The notes under the pieces are model-generated. The model worked only from the letters and a program-made list of their open reading frames with translations. It was not told the origin of the DNA and ran no database searches. Shown piece after piece: positions 29,962 to 39,890 of a stretch of DNA of 42,410 nucleotides. The stretch's first letter is position 1. Every line of letters begins with the position of its first letter. The position numbers and the translations under genes are program-made. The stretch is from Streptococcus castoreus DSM 17536 (GTDB taxonomy: Bacteria; Bacillota; Bacilli; Lactobacillales; Streptococcaceae): positions 1-42,410 of the forward strand of contig NZ_AUKZ01000017.1 of assembly GCF_000425025.1 (NCBI RefSeq). Direction: 5' to 3'.

Positions 29962-30667
29962 TTGTAATTAAAGTTTCCAAGCCAACCATCATCATATCCG
30001 TAAAAGTTGTTTGACGTTCTGCAGCAGTTGTGTCCTCTGTGGGATCATTCAAATTATCAGAAATCGTCATGATTCCAAGTGCTTTAACACCATATTTCGC
30101 AGCTAAATAATAAAGAGCGGCAGCTTCCATTTCAATAGCTTTGACCCCCATTTTTCCAAGAGCCATATGACGTTCAGGCATATTAGAATAAAAGGTATCA
30201 GAAGAAAGCACGTTGCCAAGGTGAACTGTTATCCCCATCTCTTTAGCAATATGATAAGCTTTGTCAAGCAAGCCAAAATCAGCAATTTGGGGAAAATCAA
30301 ACTCTGGGAAATCATTACGAATAATGTTTGAATTAGTTGCTGCTGCTTGTGCAAGCACCAATTCACGCACATGAACATCAGGATCAATAGCACCTGCCGT
30401 CCCTACACGAATTAATGTTTTAACCCCATAGTCAACAATCAATTCACGGGCATAAATCGAAATAGAAGGCATCCCCATTCCCGTCCCCATAACAGAAACA
30501 CGGTGGCCTTTGTAAAATCCAGTATAGCCAAACATATTACGAACTTCATTAAAACAGACAGCATCTTCCAAAAAATTTTCCGCAATAAATTTAGCACGTA
30601 AAGGATCTCCCGGAAGGAGAATTTTATCCGCAATATCACCTTTGGCAGCAGAGATATGAATAGACAT
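29954..30667 (-). CDS. deoD: Purine-nucleoside phosphorylase, DeoD type
   Basis: DeoD (237 residues) splits purine (deoxy)nucleosides with phosphate. His4 at the N-terminus, [44 protein letters not shown] and the catalytic Asp in TISDNLNDP are all present. It is the usual hexameric family size. It follows punA in a salvage cluster on the minus strand after a 150-bp gap. Confidence 0.96.
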   Translation of the reverse strand: MSIHISAAKGDIADKILLPGDPLRAKFIAENFLEDAVCFNEVRNMFGYTGFYKGHRVSVMGTGMGMPSISIYARELIVDYGVKTLIRVGTAGAIDPDVHVRELVLAQAAATNSNIIRNDFPEFDFPQIADFGLLDKAYHIAKEMGITVHLGNVLSSDTFYSNMPERHMALGKMGVKAIEMEAAALYYLAAKYGVKALGIMTISDNLNDPTEDTTAAERQTTFTDMMMVGLETLITND

Positions 30668-30820
30668 CAGTTACGATACAAAGAGCTGTAGCTTTAACAA
30701 ACTCAGCTCCCTGTCCTTTCTTTTTTGTTTGGATAATCTTGGTGAATAAAGAAATCGAAATCTGTATTCTTTTCAGTTTACATCTTTAATCATGTGTCAT
30801 TCTTAATCAGACCTCTTAAA

Positions 30821-31630
30821 TTACAATTCAGAAAGAATAGCCTTGACAAGACCTTTGAAATCCTCTTTGATCTGTTGTGTCACTTCAACCACTTCTTCGT
30901 GGTTCAATTCTGATTGGAAACCAGCTGCAAAATTAGTAATGGCTGAAATCCCCAACACTTTAAGCCCTGAATGTGCTGCAACGATAACTTCTGGAACCGT
31001 TGACATCCCTACTGCATCTGCTCCCAATACCTTAAAAGCACGAATTTCTGCTGGTGTTTCATAAGTAGGACCAGTTAACCCCATATAAACACCATCTTCT
31101 AGCTTAATGCTCATTTTTTCAGCGACTTCGTGGGCTTTCTCACGGTAAGTTGCTGTATAGGCATCTGACATATCTGGGAAACGTGGACCAAAATCATCTA
31201 AGTTTTCTCCAATTAGTGGGTTATTTCCGGTCATATTAATATGGTCTGTGATAGCCATCAAAGTACCTGGACCGTAGCTAATCCCACCCGCTGCATTGGT
31301 TACAAGGACACCCTCACAACCAAGAGCTTTCATGACACGAACAGGGAATGTCACCACATCAAGTGAGTTTCCTTCATAAAAATGGAAGCGACCTTGCAAA
31401 GCGAGCACTTTACGACCTGCCAAATCACCATACACTAATTTCCCAGCATGACCAACCACTGTTGATTTGCCCCAGTTTGGAATATCAGCGTAGTCAATCA
31501 CAATCGCATTGTCAACTTCTTCAGCCAATTCCCCTAGACCTGATCCAAGAATCAAGCCAAATTCTGGTGCAATCACACCTTTAGCTGCTAAAAAGTCTTT
31601 TGTTTCAATAATTTTCGTCATTAATGTCAT
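30821..31630 (-). CDS. punA: Purine-nucleoside phosphorylase, trimeric type
   Basis: PunA (269 residues) phosphorolyses inosine and guanosine. The phosphate loop is LILGSGLGELAEEV (about 26-39). ALQGRFHFYEG, VTNAAGGI, GPTYETPAEIRAFKVLGADAVGMSTVPEV and the substrate Asn in ITNFAAG all fit. GGAGAAATTT precedes the ATG at 31630. Upstream lies a decayed arsC between it and deoB. Confidence 0.96.
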   Translation of the reverse strand: MTLMTKIIETKDFLAAKGVIAPEFGLILGSGLGELAEEVDNAIVIDYADIPNWGKSTVVGHAGKLVYGDLAGRKVLALQGRFHFYEGNSLDVVTFPVRVMKALGCEGVLVTNAAGGISYGPGTLMAITDHINMTGNNPLIGENLDDFGPRFPDMSDAYTATYREKAHEVAEKMSIKLEDGVYMGLTGPTYETPAEIRAFKVLGADAVGMSTVPEVIVAAHSGLKVLGISAITNFAAGFQSELNHEEVVEVTQQIKEDFKGLVKAILSEL

Positions 31631-31699
31631 AAATTTCTCCTTCTACAAAATGGGGGTAATAATCTCTCTATCCTTTTTCACAAAAGAGCTAGAAAAAGT

Positions 31700-32037
31700 A
31701 ACTGGAAGAATCTCCAAAAATCTCTCAAAAAGCTGACAACGTTTCATTCCTTTGCTCGAAATAAGGACGATTGATTAGAGGATCAATCATTATAGCCTCT
31801 AGGCTTCTTCTGAAACTGATAATCAGCTAACCCATGCATGATGATCAACAGTTACTTTCAAAAACTCTCATACCGTCAATCTCATCCCTTGAAAAAGCTC
31901 AACTAGCTTTTAACAGATCGATGGTAGCTACAAGCCGTCGATAACTATTGGCTCAATTCCTACATGTCGAGTCATAATCCAAACATGGCGGGATATTTTC
32001 CGCAGTTAGGGCTTATGATAACTGATGATTTCTTCCA
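31700..32037 (-). pseudogene. Decayed arsC-like (glutaredoxin-type arsenate reductase) gene
   Basis: There is no long open frame here, but pieces in several minus-strand frames line up in order with ArsC. They are SPNCGKYPAMFGL (the N-terminal Cys region), RHVGIEPIVIDGL, KLVELFQGMRLTV, then SVSEEA and IDPLINRP (ArsC ends with a similar LI-x-RP segment). Several stops and shifts separate them. It explains most of the 426-bp gap between deoB and punA. The assignment is from memory of the family, and the strength lies in the order of the pieces. Confidence 0.6.
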
Positions 32038-32056
32038 CAACAAAGCAATGTCTTTC

Positions 32057-33268
32057 TTAAATTAAATGATTTAGGAACGATTTTCCGATCATAGCGGTAC
32101 TAACACCAAAGTTCTCCGCAACAGTTGCTGAAATATCCGCAAAATGACCTTGTGGAATAACTCCTGTTCCTGTAAAGGATGCGGAATACGCTAATAATGG
32201 AATATATTCACGTGTATGGTCAGTACCTGCATATGTTGGATCATTACCATGATCAGCAGTAATAAGAAGTAAGTCATCTTCTTTCATATTAGCAATAATT
32301 TCAGGTAAACGCTTGTCAAACTCATGCAAACAATCGCGATAACCTTCTGGATCGCGGCGATGACCAAAATTAGCATCAAAATCAACTAAGTTCGTAAATG
32401 AAAATCCTTTTGTAAATTCAGGTAATTGAAGGGTCTTGATTAAGGTATCAACCCCATGACTATTTGACTTATTGTGTCCCATATCGTTGGTAATTCCGGA
32501 ACCATTGAAAATGTCATTAATCTTACCAACAGCGTAAGTTGGTACACCAGCGTCAGCTAATTTATTCAAAACAGTGTCTTGGAAAGGAGAAACCGCATAG
32601 TCATGACGATTGGACGTACGAGTGAAATTTCCTACTTCCCCAACATAAGGACGTGCAATGATACGACCTAAAAGAGCAGGACGTTCAAGGGTGATGGAAC
32701 GTGCGTATTCACAAATCTTATAAAGCTCCTCAACAGGAATAATGTCTTCGTGAGCTGCAATTTGAAGCACTGGGTCAGCTGATGTGTAAACAATCAATTC
32801 ACCAGTTTCCATTTGTCGTGGACCAAAGTCATCAATGACCGCAGTTCCTGAATAAGGTTTATTAGCCTCACGAATAATCTTACGACCAGAAAACTCTTCA
32901 ATTTTAGTAAGAATCTCTTCGGGGAAACCATTCCAAAAGGTATCAAATGGTTCTGTAATGTTCAAGCCCATGATTTCCCAGTGACCTGTCATGGTGTCTT
33001 TACCAAGAGATACTTCTTCCAATTTGGTGACATAACCAGTAGGAGTTTCTTCTACTGGAACTGTCTTTAGGGGAACTGGACGAGGGATATTTCCAAGACC
33101 AATTTTTGCCATATTAGGAACAGACAAACCTACCGTTTCTGAAATATGACCGAGTGTGTCAGAATCCGTATCAGCTACACCTGCATTAAAGAATTTGTCA
33201 GAATCCGGTGCTGCACCAATACCGACAGAGTCTAAAACAACTAAGTGAATACGATTAAATTTTGACAT
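32057..33268 (-). CDS. deoB: Phosphopentomutase
   Basis: DeoB (403 residues) interconverts ribose-1- and ribose-5-phosphate, linking nucleoside phosphorolysis to the pentose phosphate pathway. Metal ligands are Asp13 ([16 protein letters not shown]) and the [20 protein letters not shown] region. The activated Thr is in [11 protein letters not shown]. It lies 76 bp after rpiA and is read in the same direction. Confidence 0.97.
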   Translation of the reverse strand: MSKFNRIHLVVLDSVGIGAAPDSDKFFNAGVADTDSDTLGHISETVGLSVPNMAKIGLGNIPRPVPLKTVPVEETPTGYVTKLEEVSLGKDTMTGHWEIMGLNITEPFDTFWNGFPEEILTKIEEFSGRKIIREANKPYSGTAVIDDFGPRQMETGELIVYTSADPVLQIAAHEDIIPVEELYKICEYARSITLERPALLGRIIARPYVGEVGNFTRTSNRHDYAVSPFQDTVLNKLADAGVPTYAVGKINDIFNGSGITNDMGHNKSNSHGVDTLIKTLQLPEFTKGFSFTNLVDFDANFGHRRDPEGYRDCLHEFDKRLPEIIANMKEDDLLLITADHGNDPTYAGTDHTREYIPLLAYSASFTGTGVIPQGHFADISATVAENFGVSTAMIGKSFLNHLI

Positions 33269-33344
33269 AAGTCTCCAATCTAAGGGAGGTTACGGTTAGC
33301 TCCCTAAAACCTATAAAATATTTTTAACACTGTTAAAGCTAGGA

Positions 33345-34028
33345 CTAGACTGCTTTTGGGGCTTCTAAAACAGTAACCCCATCTTTGCTTGCTACAATTA
33401 CTTTATCAACCATGCCATTAAAAAGACCGTGCTCAACAACACCAACGGTCTCATCCAACAAATGACCAAAAGCCACTGGATCCTCAATGCACCCCAAATC
33501 AAGGTCAATAATATAATTTTTCATGTCAGTCACAAGACGATCCTTACCTTTCATTCGGAAAGAAGGTTTGTAGCCAGCTTTTTCAAAGACACGGAACAAT
33601 CTGTCAGCACCATACTGAACAACTTCGACAGGTAATTTAAAGGCACCCAAATGCTCTACCATTTTAGACGCATCAACAACCCAGATGTATTCTTTTGTCG
33701 GTGTTGCGACGATTTTTTCCATCAATAAGGCTGCTCCACCACCTTTGATACCATTAAAGTCTTTGTCAACTTCGTCGGCACCATCAACGGTGAGGTCAAT
33801 GCTATCAATATCATCTACCGATTTCAAAGGAATACCTAGGTTTTCTGCCTGTTTGGTTGTCACACTCGAAGTCGTTACACCAACAATCTGTAATCCCTCT
33901 TCGTTAACACGACGGCCAATTTCTTCAACAAAATAGTAGGCTGTCGACCCCGTACCAAGTCCAACGGTCATGCCATCTGTCACATATTGCGCAGCTGTGA
34001 CACCAGCAACTTTTTTTAGCGCTTCCAT
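33345..34028 (-). CDS. rpiA: Ribose-5-phosphate isomerase A
   Basis: RpiA (227 residues) converts ribose-5-phosphate to ribulose-5-phosphate. Family motifs are [41 protein letters not shown] and [13 protein letters not shown]. It heads the rpiA-deoB-punA-deoD salvage cluster with AAGGAGGAATC before its ATG and a good promoter upstream. Confidence 0.97.
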   Translation of the reverse strand: MEALKKVAGVTAAQYVTDGMTVGLGTGSTAYYFVEEIGRRVNEEGLQIVGVTTSSVTTKQAENLGIPLKSVDDIDSIDLTVDGADEVDKDFNGIKGGGAALLMEKIVATPTKEYIWVVDASKMVEHLGAFKLPVEVVQYGADRLFRVFEKAGYKPSFRMKGKDRLVTDMKNYIIDLDLGCIEDPVAFGHLLDETVGVVEHGLFNGMVDKVIVASKDGVTVLEAPKAV

Positions 34029-34066
34029 GATTCCTCCTTAATGTCATCATTGTGTCCTAGGATTTT

Positions 34067-34095
34067 ATTATACCATGAAAGCGCCAACTTGTTAA
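34067..34095 (-). promoter_or_regulatory. rpiA promoter
   Basis: TTAACA (34090-34095) and TATAAT (34067-34072) are 17 bp apart, with TGG making an extended -10. It lies about 40 bp before the rpiA ATG. Confidence 0.75.
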
Positions 34096-34197
34096 TGAAA
34101 ATATCTGATTTTATTATCATTTCTGATGTATCCGTAGCGATTGGTTTGTTGTCTTACACCAAAGCAGTGTTGCTCTCAACTATCAATGAAAACCCAA

Positions 34198-34225
34198 AAA
34201 GACAGACCTTGCTTGATCTGTCTTT
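34198..34225 (-). terminator. Terminator of the collagen-like gene
   Basis: The 9-bp stem AAAGACAGA/TCTGTCTTT is followed by TTGGGTTTTC on the minus strand, 37 bp after the stop at 34262. Confidence 0.7.
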
Positions 34226-34261
34226 CTAAAACTGTATTTTGGTTTTATTTTTGAAAAAAGA

Positions 34262-35725
34262 TTAGTATTCTCTATATTTAGCAGATAGAGTAAGTAGCCC
34301 CGCACTAGTCATCACTGCAACCGCTGCCGCTGTGAAGAATGGGTTAGTGGTTTCGCCAGTAGCTGGCAAGTGTTTTACTGATGTAGAGTTAACAACTGGT
34401 TTAGCCAGTTTTTGTTCCTGATGTGGGGTTTGAACCTGTGAAGTGCCAGCCCCTTTTTGGCTTTCAGAAGGGGTCACCTGTGGGGTTGGTTTTACTTCTG
34501 GAGTTTGAGGTTGACTTGGAACTTCAGGTTTTTTTGGTTGTTCTTCTGGTTGGCTTGGAACCTCAGGAGTCTTTGGTTGTTCTTCTGGTTGGCTTGGAAC
34601 CTCAGGTTTCTTTGGTTGTTCTTCTGGTTGATTTGGAACCTCAGGTTTTTGAGGAACTTCTGGCACAGCTGGAGCACCAGTATCGCCCTTGTCGCCTTTT
34701 TCACCCTTAGATCCTTGCTCCCCTTGATCTCCTTTTGGTCCTTGAGGTCCCATTGGTCCAGTTTCTCCTTGGATTCCTTGGTCGCCTTTATCGCCTTTTG
34801 GTCCGACTTCTCCAGGATCTCCTTTAGGACCTACTGGTCCTGTTGCCCCGGTATCTCCTTTGTCACCTTTCGGACCTTGTTCCCCGCGCTCACCTTGGGC
34901 ACCGTCTTTGCCGTCTTTACCATCTAGTCCATCTCGACCAGCTGCTCCGGCGTCTCCTTTATCTCCTTTTTCGCCTTTAGCACCATCTTTGCCAGCTTGA
35001 CCAGTATCACCTTTAGGTCCTTGCTCTCCTTGAGGTCCCATTGGACCAGTTTCTCCTTGGATTCCTTGGTCACCTTTATCGCCTTTTGGTCCGACTTCTC
35101 CAGGATCTCCTTTGTCACCTTTTAGACCTTGTTCACCGCGTTCGCCTTTCTCTCCTTTCTCACCTTTTAGACCTTGTTCACCGCGCTCACCTTGGGCACC
35201 ATCTTTTCCGTCTTGTCCAGCTGGACCAGCTTCCCCTCTTTCACCACGATCTCCCTTGGCACCAGGCTGCCCTGCTGGTCCCTGTGGTCCGGTTTCTCCT
35301 TTAGCACCAGTTTCGCCTTTTGGTCCTCGCTCTCCACGTGGACCGGTGTCACCTTTCGGACCTTGTTTACCAGGAACTCCTGGTCTTTTCTCTAACTCCT
35401 TTAATGCCTCATGAACAGTCATACCAACAGTACCATAGGCAGTAAATAGTTTATTTAAGTATTTTTCTAATTCCTCTAAATACTTCTTGATACTACCTGT
35501 GGTCCAATCATTTCCTAAAGCACCACCTGTTCGACCTGATTGTAACATCTTCGCCACTTGTGGCATCCCAGTTCCCTCAGAAATAGCCTTCTGTATAGCT
35601 CCATCAACCCTACCAACAACTTCAGAACTACTTGCCTGCACGGTTGTCCCCACAGCCATTAACAAAACGGCAGCTGAGGTTAAGCCGTAACGGCAGGCTA
35701 ATTTGTTAATATGTCTTTTTTTCAA
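34262..35725 (-). CDS. Streptococcal collagen-like surface protein (Scl family), LPXTG-anchored
   Basis: This is a 487-residue wall protein starting at TTG (35725) with AGGAGAG upstream. A signal peptide (about 1-31) is followed by an N-terminal variable domain (32-115), helical by composition. Next come 79 uninterrupted Gly-X-Y triplets (residues 116-352), Pro/Glu-rich repeats such as [12 protein letters not shown] (353-440), and LPATGE (453-458) with a hydrophobic tail for sortase. It should form a collagen triple helix on the cell surface, and Scl proteins bind matrix proteins and integrins. The GLPGER integrin motif is not present, and no Cys occurs after the signal peptide. No CAAAA repeats follow the start as in S. 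pyogenes sclB. Confidence 0.93.
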   Translation of the reverse strand: MKKRHINKLACRYGLTSAAVLLMAVGTTVQASSSEVVGRVDGAIQKAISEGTGMPQVAKMLQSGRTGGALGNDWTTGSIKKYLEELEKYLNKLFTAYGTVGMTVHEALKELEKRPGVPGKQGPKGDTGPRGERGPKGETGAKGETGPQGPAGQPGAKGDRGERGEAGPAGQDGKDGAQGERGEQGLKGEKGEKGERGEQGLKGDKGDPGEVGPKGDKGDQGIQGETGPMGPQGEQGPKGDTGQAGKDGAKGEKGDKGDAGAAGRDGLDGKDGKDGAQGERGEQGPKGDKGDTGATGPVGPKGDPGEVGPKGDKGDQGIQGETGPMGPQGPKGDQGEQGSKGEKGDKGDTGAPAVPEVPQKPEVPNQPEEQPKKPEVPSQPEEQPKTPEVPSQPEEQPKKPEVPSQPQTPEVKPTPQVTPSESQKGAGTSQVQTPHQEQKLAKPVVNSTSVKHLPATGETTNPFFTAAAVAVMTSAGLLTLSAKYREY

Positions 35726-35806
35726 AACAATCTCTCCTTTAATTCACTTTAATCAAAAATTACTCACATTTAACCGCAAGTAATCTCTAATAATTTTTAC
35801 TAAATA

Positions 35807-35812
35807 ATTATA
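35807..35812 (-). promoter_or_regulatory. Predicted -10 box of the collagen-like gene
   Basis: TATAAT on the minus strand lies about 80 bp before the TTG start. The matching -35 region (TTTTGT or TTGTGC) is weak. Confidence 0.45.
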
Positions 35813-35854
35813 TAAAATAAATAAGCGGCACAAAATAGAAGAATCCTTTTTTTC

Positions 35855-35867
35855 GGGGGGGGGGGGG
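35855..35867. repeat. 13-bp poly-G/C tract upstream of the collagen-like gene
   Basis: Thirteen consecutive G on the plus strand form a run of C upstream of the predicted promoter of the collagen-like gene. Such runs change length by slippage. The rest of the space to mnmE (35868-36085) contains no gene. Confidence 0.95.
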
Positions 35868-36085
35868 TAAAAATGTGTTTTGAAAAACGGTCTATTTCAG
35901 TAAAACCACATTCATTTGATAATCCATCCCATTGCCTAAGCGTAATTCAAGAACACGAGGAAAAGATATATAAGATCTCGTTTTTTACTGTAATCTGCTA
36001 ATACTAGTATCTGCGTTTGATTCCGATTAAACGGTACTGTAGTAATACCTTGCTTTATGGCATGACTTGTTTTAAAATAGAGGAC

Positions 36086-37462
36086 ATGAGTATAACTAAA
36101 GAATTTGATACCATTGCGGCTATTTCAACACCCCTTGGTGAGGGGGCTATTGGCATTGTTCGCCTATCAGGAACTGATGCCCTCGCTATCGCTAAATCGG
36201 TTTTTAAAGGCAAGGATTTAAATCACGTGGCTTCACACACCATTAATTACGGGCATATCATTGATCCCAAAACAGGTGATATTATTGATGAGGTCATGGT
36301 TTCCGTTATGTTAGCCCCTAAAACCTTTACCCGTGAAGATGTGATTGAGGTAAATACCCACGGTGGTGTTGCGGTTACTAATGAAATTTTACAACTACTG
36401 ATTCGTCAAGGAGCACGAATGGCTGAGCCGGGTGAATTCACGAAACGAGCCTTCTTAAATGGTCGTGTAGACTTGACACAAGCCGAGGCTGTCATGGATA
36501 TTATTCGCGCCAAAACCGATAAAGCGATGACTATTGCTGTAAAGCAACTAGATGGTTCACTATCTCAACTCATCAATCATACCCGCCAAGAAATCTTAAA
36601 CACCTTGGCGCAGGTTGAGGTCAATATTGACTATCCTGAATACGATGATGTCGAAGAAATGACAACTGCCCTACTACGTGAGAAAACCCAAGAATTTCAA
36701 AGTCTGCTGGAAAATCTCCTACGAACAGCAAAACGAGGGAAAATTTTACGTGAAGGTTTATCAACTGCTATTATTGGACGCCCAAATGTTGGAAAATCCA
36801 GTCTTCTCAACAATTTGTTACGTGAAGAAAAAGCGATTGTTACTAATATTGCTGGAACAACTCGTGATGTCATTGAAGAATATGTCAATATTAACGGTGT
36901 CCCGCTCAAATTAATTGATACTGCTGGAATTAGAGAAACCAATGATTTGGTAGAACAAATCGGTGTCGAACGGTCGAAAAAAGCCTTACAAGAAGCTGAT
37001 CTTGTCTTACTTGTTCTCAATGCTTCTGAACAATTAACTGATCAAGATAGGGCTTTGTTGGCTCTCAGCCAAGACAGCAATCGCATTATTCTGCTAAACA
37101 AAACTGACTTAGAGCAGGTCATTTCATTAGAAGAACTGCCAGAAGAGGCTATTCCTATCTCTGTTTTAACCAACCACAATATTGAACAAATTGAACACCG
37201 TATCCATCAACTCTTCTTTGACAATGCTGGATTAGTCGAGCAAGATGCAACCTATTTATCAAATGCTCGCCATATTTCTCTCATTGAAAAAGCTATCCAA
37301 AGTCTAGAAGCTGTTAATGAAGGTTTGGTTCTTGGCATGCCAGTTGATTTATTACAAATCGATTTAACAAAAACATGGGAAATTTTGGGAGAAATCACAG
37401 GTGATGCTGCTCCAGATGAGCTCATTACCCAATTATTTAGCCAATTTTGTCTTGGAAAATAA
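36086..37462 (+). CDS. mnmE: tRNA modification GTPase MnmE (TrmE)
   Basis: MnmE (458 residues) works with MnmG to modify U34 of tRNAs (cmnm5). Its N-terminal folate-binding domain starts at [22 protein letters not shown]. The GTPase domain has G1 [13 protein letters not shown]3 DTAG and G4 NKTDLE. The end FCLGK holds the conserved Cys. I chose the ATG at 36086 with AGAGGAC upstream. The longer reading from 36017 adds 23 residues that the family lacks. The protein matches S. pyogenes MnmE almost throughout as I remember it. Two hairpins follow. Confidence 0.96.
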   Translation: MSITKEFDTIAAISTPLGEGAIGIVRLSGTDALAIAKSVFKGKDLNHVASHTINYGHIIDPKTGDIIDEVMVSVMLAPKTFTREDVIEVNTHGGVAVTNEILQLLIRQGARMAEPGEFTKRAFLNGRVDLTQAEAVMDIIRAKTDKAMTIAVKQLDGSLSQLINHTRQEILNTLAQVEVNIDYPEYDDVEEMTTALLREKTQEFQSLLENLLRTAKRGKILREGLSTAIIGRPNVGKSSLLNNLLREEKAIVTNIAGTTRDVIEEYVNINGVPLKLIDTAGIRETNDLVEQIGVERSKKALQEADLVLLVLNASEQLTDQDRALLALSQDSNRIILLNKTDLEQVISLEELPEEAIPISVLTNHNIEQIEHRIHQLFFDNAGLVEQDATYLSNARHISLIEKAIQSLEAVNEGLVLGMPVDLLQIDLTKTWEILGEITGDAAPDELITQLFSQFCLGK

Positions 37463-37500
37463 AATTGCTTCCCTCTCCCTCAAAATAAGTCAAACAAATT

Positions 37501-37546
37501 AGATTGAAGGAAATCTCACCTTGAGTTAATTTCTTCAATCTTTTTT
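37501..37546 (+). terminator. mnmE terminator
   Basis: AGATTGAAGGAAAT pairs with ATTTCTTCAATCT with one bulged G and is followed by a run of T. Confidence 0.75.
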
Positions 37547-37566
37547 CTATCCACAGGATAAGTGAA

Positions 37567-37606
37567 AACTCCTAGAAATGTTGATATGGCAACACTTCTA
37601 GGAGTT
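37567..37606. terminator. Second hairpin between mnmE and pepV
   Basis: AACTCCTAGAA/TTCTAGGAGTT (11 bp) is extended by TGTTG/CAACA after one mismatch. It lies between two converging genes and can stop pepV transcription on the minus strand as well. Confidence 0.65.
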
Positions 37607-37692
37607 AGTATCGTTTTTTGTTTTCTCATAAAATGGACTTGTTTATAAATATTATGGACATTCTAAGAAACTCAGAGAAGTTTCTTTTTGGG

Positions 37693-39102
37693 CTATTTAA
37701 TCAATTCATAAATAGCTTCAGCGTAAATAGCCGCCGAGCGATAAATATTTTCTAATGGCATGTATTCATTGGCTTGGTGCATGGTATTTTCATCACCTGG
37801 GAACATGGCACCAAAGGCGACACCACGATCAAGCAAGCGTCCAAAAGTGCCCCCACCAATAACTTGTTCATAACCTTTGAGTCCTGTTTGTTTTTCATAA
37901 ACCGCAAGTAAAGTTGACACAAGCTCATCCTCCATTGGCACATAGTGAGGAATATGCTCATGCTCAGAAAGAGTCACTTTTGTTAAACCAGGAAGTTTCT
38001 CAAGACCGGCTTTAAGGGTAGCGGCATCAGTTCCTTTTGGATAGCGGAAATTTAAGGCAATGGTATTATCTTCTGAGCGGTTATCAAATTTAAAAACACC
38101 AGCATTCATGCTCAAGGTACCCATACGATCATCAGCATAAGCAAGACCAAGTTTTTCAGCTGCAAAATCCTCATGAAGTACGTCACCTGCTACATGTAAA
38201 TAATCTCTAGCAGCCCCTTCAAAAGTAAACTGAGTCAAGAATTTAGCCAGGAGTGTCGCTCCATTAATTCCCGCTTCTGGAGTTGACCCGTGAGCAGACT
38301 TACCAATAATTGTCACTTCAAACTGACCATCAGATTCTATAACAGAACCTGCAACACCATGCTCAGATAAAAATTGTTCTAAAGCTGCTTCAAGAATATC
38401 GAGGGCATGCGGTGCTGTAATCAGCGCAGTTGCTGACTCAGGAACCATATTTTCACGCAGACCACCTTCAAAGCGGTGCAAGACAAAAGCACCCGTATTG
38501 GCACCGGCAAAATGAAGGTATTCGGTGATATTGCCTTTTTCACCATTAATAATCGGAAACTCTGCATCTGGTGAGAAACCAAAGTCAGGATCTTTCAAGC
38601 CATTATGGGCAAAATAATAATCCATATCACCCCAACCGGACTCTTCGTCTGTACCAACAATGAAGCGTACTCTTTTAGAGACAGGAAGCCCTAATTCTTT
38701 AATAATCTTAAGAGCATAGTAACAAGCCATTGTAGGTCCTTTATCATCAGAAGAGCCTCGTGCGTAAATCCGGTCGCCTTTAATCACTGGCTCATAAGGA
38801 TCCGTATCCCAACCACTGCCGGCCGGCACCACATCAAGATGAGCAAAAATGCCTAAAACTTCATCTCCTTGACCAAATTCAAAGTCACCAACATAATTAT
38901 CAATATTGCGAGTTTGATAACCGTCACGTTCCGCCATTGCCAAGAAATGCTCTAAGGCCTTAACTGGACCAGGACCAAAGGGATGCTTTTCATCAGAAAG
39001 GCTGTCATCACGTTCAGAACGAATGCGTAATAAATCAATCAAGTCCGCTAACATGGCTTCTTTGCGTTTATCAACTTCTGCTTTAAAATTAATTGTTGTC
39101 AT
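37693..39102 (-). CDS. pepV: Dipeptidase PepV (M20 family)
   Basis: PepV (469 residues) is a zinc dipeptidase active on a wide range of dipeptides. Metal ligands are in FAHLDVVPAG (His, then Asp) and VGTDEESGWGDMDYYF (Glu-Glu). SPDAEFPIINGEKG and GGTFGRLLDRGVAFGAMFPG complete the site. Two ATGs in a row occur at 39105 and 39102, and either could be used. It is monocistronic and ends against the mnmE terminators. Confidence 0.95.
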   Translation of the reverse strand: MTTINFKAEVDKRKEAMLADLIDLLRIRSERDDSLSDEKHPFGPGPVKALEHFLAMAERDGYQTRNIDNYVGDFEFGQGDEVLGIFAHLDVVPAGSGWDTDPYEPVIKGDRIYARGSSDDKGPTMACYYALKIIKELGLPVSKRVRFIVGTDEESGWGDMDYYFAHNGLKDPDFGFSPDAEFPIINGEKGNITEYLHFAGANTGAFVLHRFEGGLRENMVPESATALITAPHALDILEAALEQFLSEHGVAGSVIESDGQFEVTIIGKSAHGSTPEAGINGATLLAKFLTQFTFEGAARDYLHVAGDVLHEDFAAEKLGLAYADDRMGTLSMNAGVFKFDNRSEDNTIALNFRYPKGTDAATLKAGLEKLPGLTKVTLSEHEHIPHYVPMEDELVSTLLAVYEKQTGLKGYEQVIGGGTFGRLLDRGVAFGAMFPGDENTMHQANEYMPLENIYRSAAIYAEAIYELIK

Positions 39103-39183
39103 CATATTCTCCTTTACAATTTAGCTTTTATCCTATCACCTATAACGATTAAAAGTTATGACTGACCAAACAGGAATGCATCT

Positions 39184-39786
39184 TTACCGTCTTTCAATGA
39201 CTTCATCCACTGGTAAACGATAGCTAGGGTCTGGTTTGTCATCACTATAGCCTACTGTAATCAATAATTCTGGACGAAAGCGCGGATCAATATTTAAAAT
39301 AGCATTGGTTGCTGATTTGTCAAAGCCAAGAATTATATTTGATGCAATCTTCTGGTCAGTCAAAGCAAGCACTAAATTCATCGCAACAATACCAGCATTA
39401 ATCGCCAAATACTCACCCGTCTGTACATCATTAAAAGAGGCAAAACGTGGTGGTAGAGTCTCCATATAGTAACCAATTAAATCATCTGGCAATGATTTAA
39501 CACCGATCCGAGCAATTTTACGCGAGCGTAAAGCCAAATCAGTATCAGAAAAAAGTGCGACAACGTACTGTGCTTGCTCTACCTGACGTTTATTGGCTAA
39601 TGGTAAATCCTTGGCAAGTTCCGCTTTTTTGTCCTGAACAACAACAAATTTCCATGGTTGAATATTATTAGCACTTGGAGCTAGGGTCGCAATCTCAATA
39701 GCTGTTCGTAAATCCTCGTAGTCAACAGGCTTATCATTAAAGGTTTTAATGGCATGTCGTTTTTTGTTCAATTCTAGAAATTTCAT
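39184..39786 (-). CDS. Nitroreductase-family NAD(P)H-flavin oxidoreductase
   Basis: This 200-residue FMN enzyme has the N-terminal KKRHAIKTFNDKPV and TLAPSANNIQPWKFVVV, which bind FMN phosphate in this family. The C-terminal part has PELLITVGYSDDKPDPSYR. Members reduce quinones or nitro compounds as homodimers. The physiological substrate is unknown. It lies 78 bp before pepV on the same strand. Confidence 0.92.
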   Translation of the reverse strand: MKFLELNKKRHAIKTFNDKPVDYEDLRTAIEIATLAPSANNIQPWKFVVVQDKKAELAKDLPLANKRQVEQAQYVVALFSDTDLALRSRKIARIGVKSLPDDLIGYYMETLPPRFASFNDVQTGEYLAINAGIVAMNLVLALTDQKIASNIILGFDKSATNAILNIDPRFRPELLITVGYSDDKPDPSYRLPVDEVIERR

Positions 39787-39890
39787 CTAAAAAACATCCT
39801 ATCTAATTCTGATTTTTGATACCTTTTCATTTTACCATAAAAAGAAGTTATGACCTCTTAAAAATGACAATTTTCAAACGACTGTCTTAT

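Noticed and set aside
34423..35414. Several long plus-strand open frames opposite the collagen-like gene
   Set aside because: They are the complement of regular Gly-X-Y and Pro-rich codons, lack ribosome binding sites and give low-complexity text.
36017..36085. Upstream start for MnmE
   Set aside because: The extra 23 residues do not belong to the family, and AGAGGAC precedes the internal ATG.
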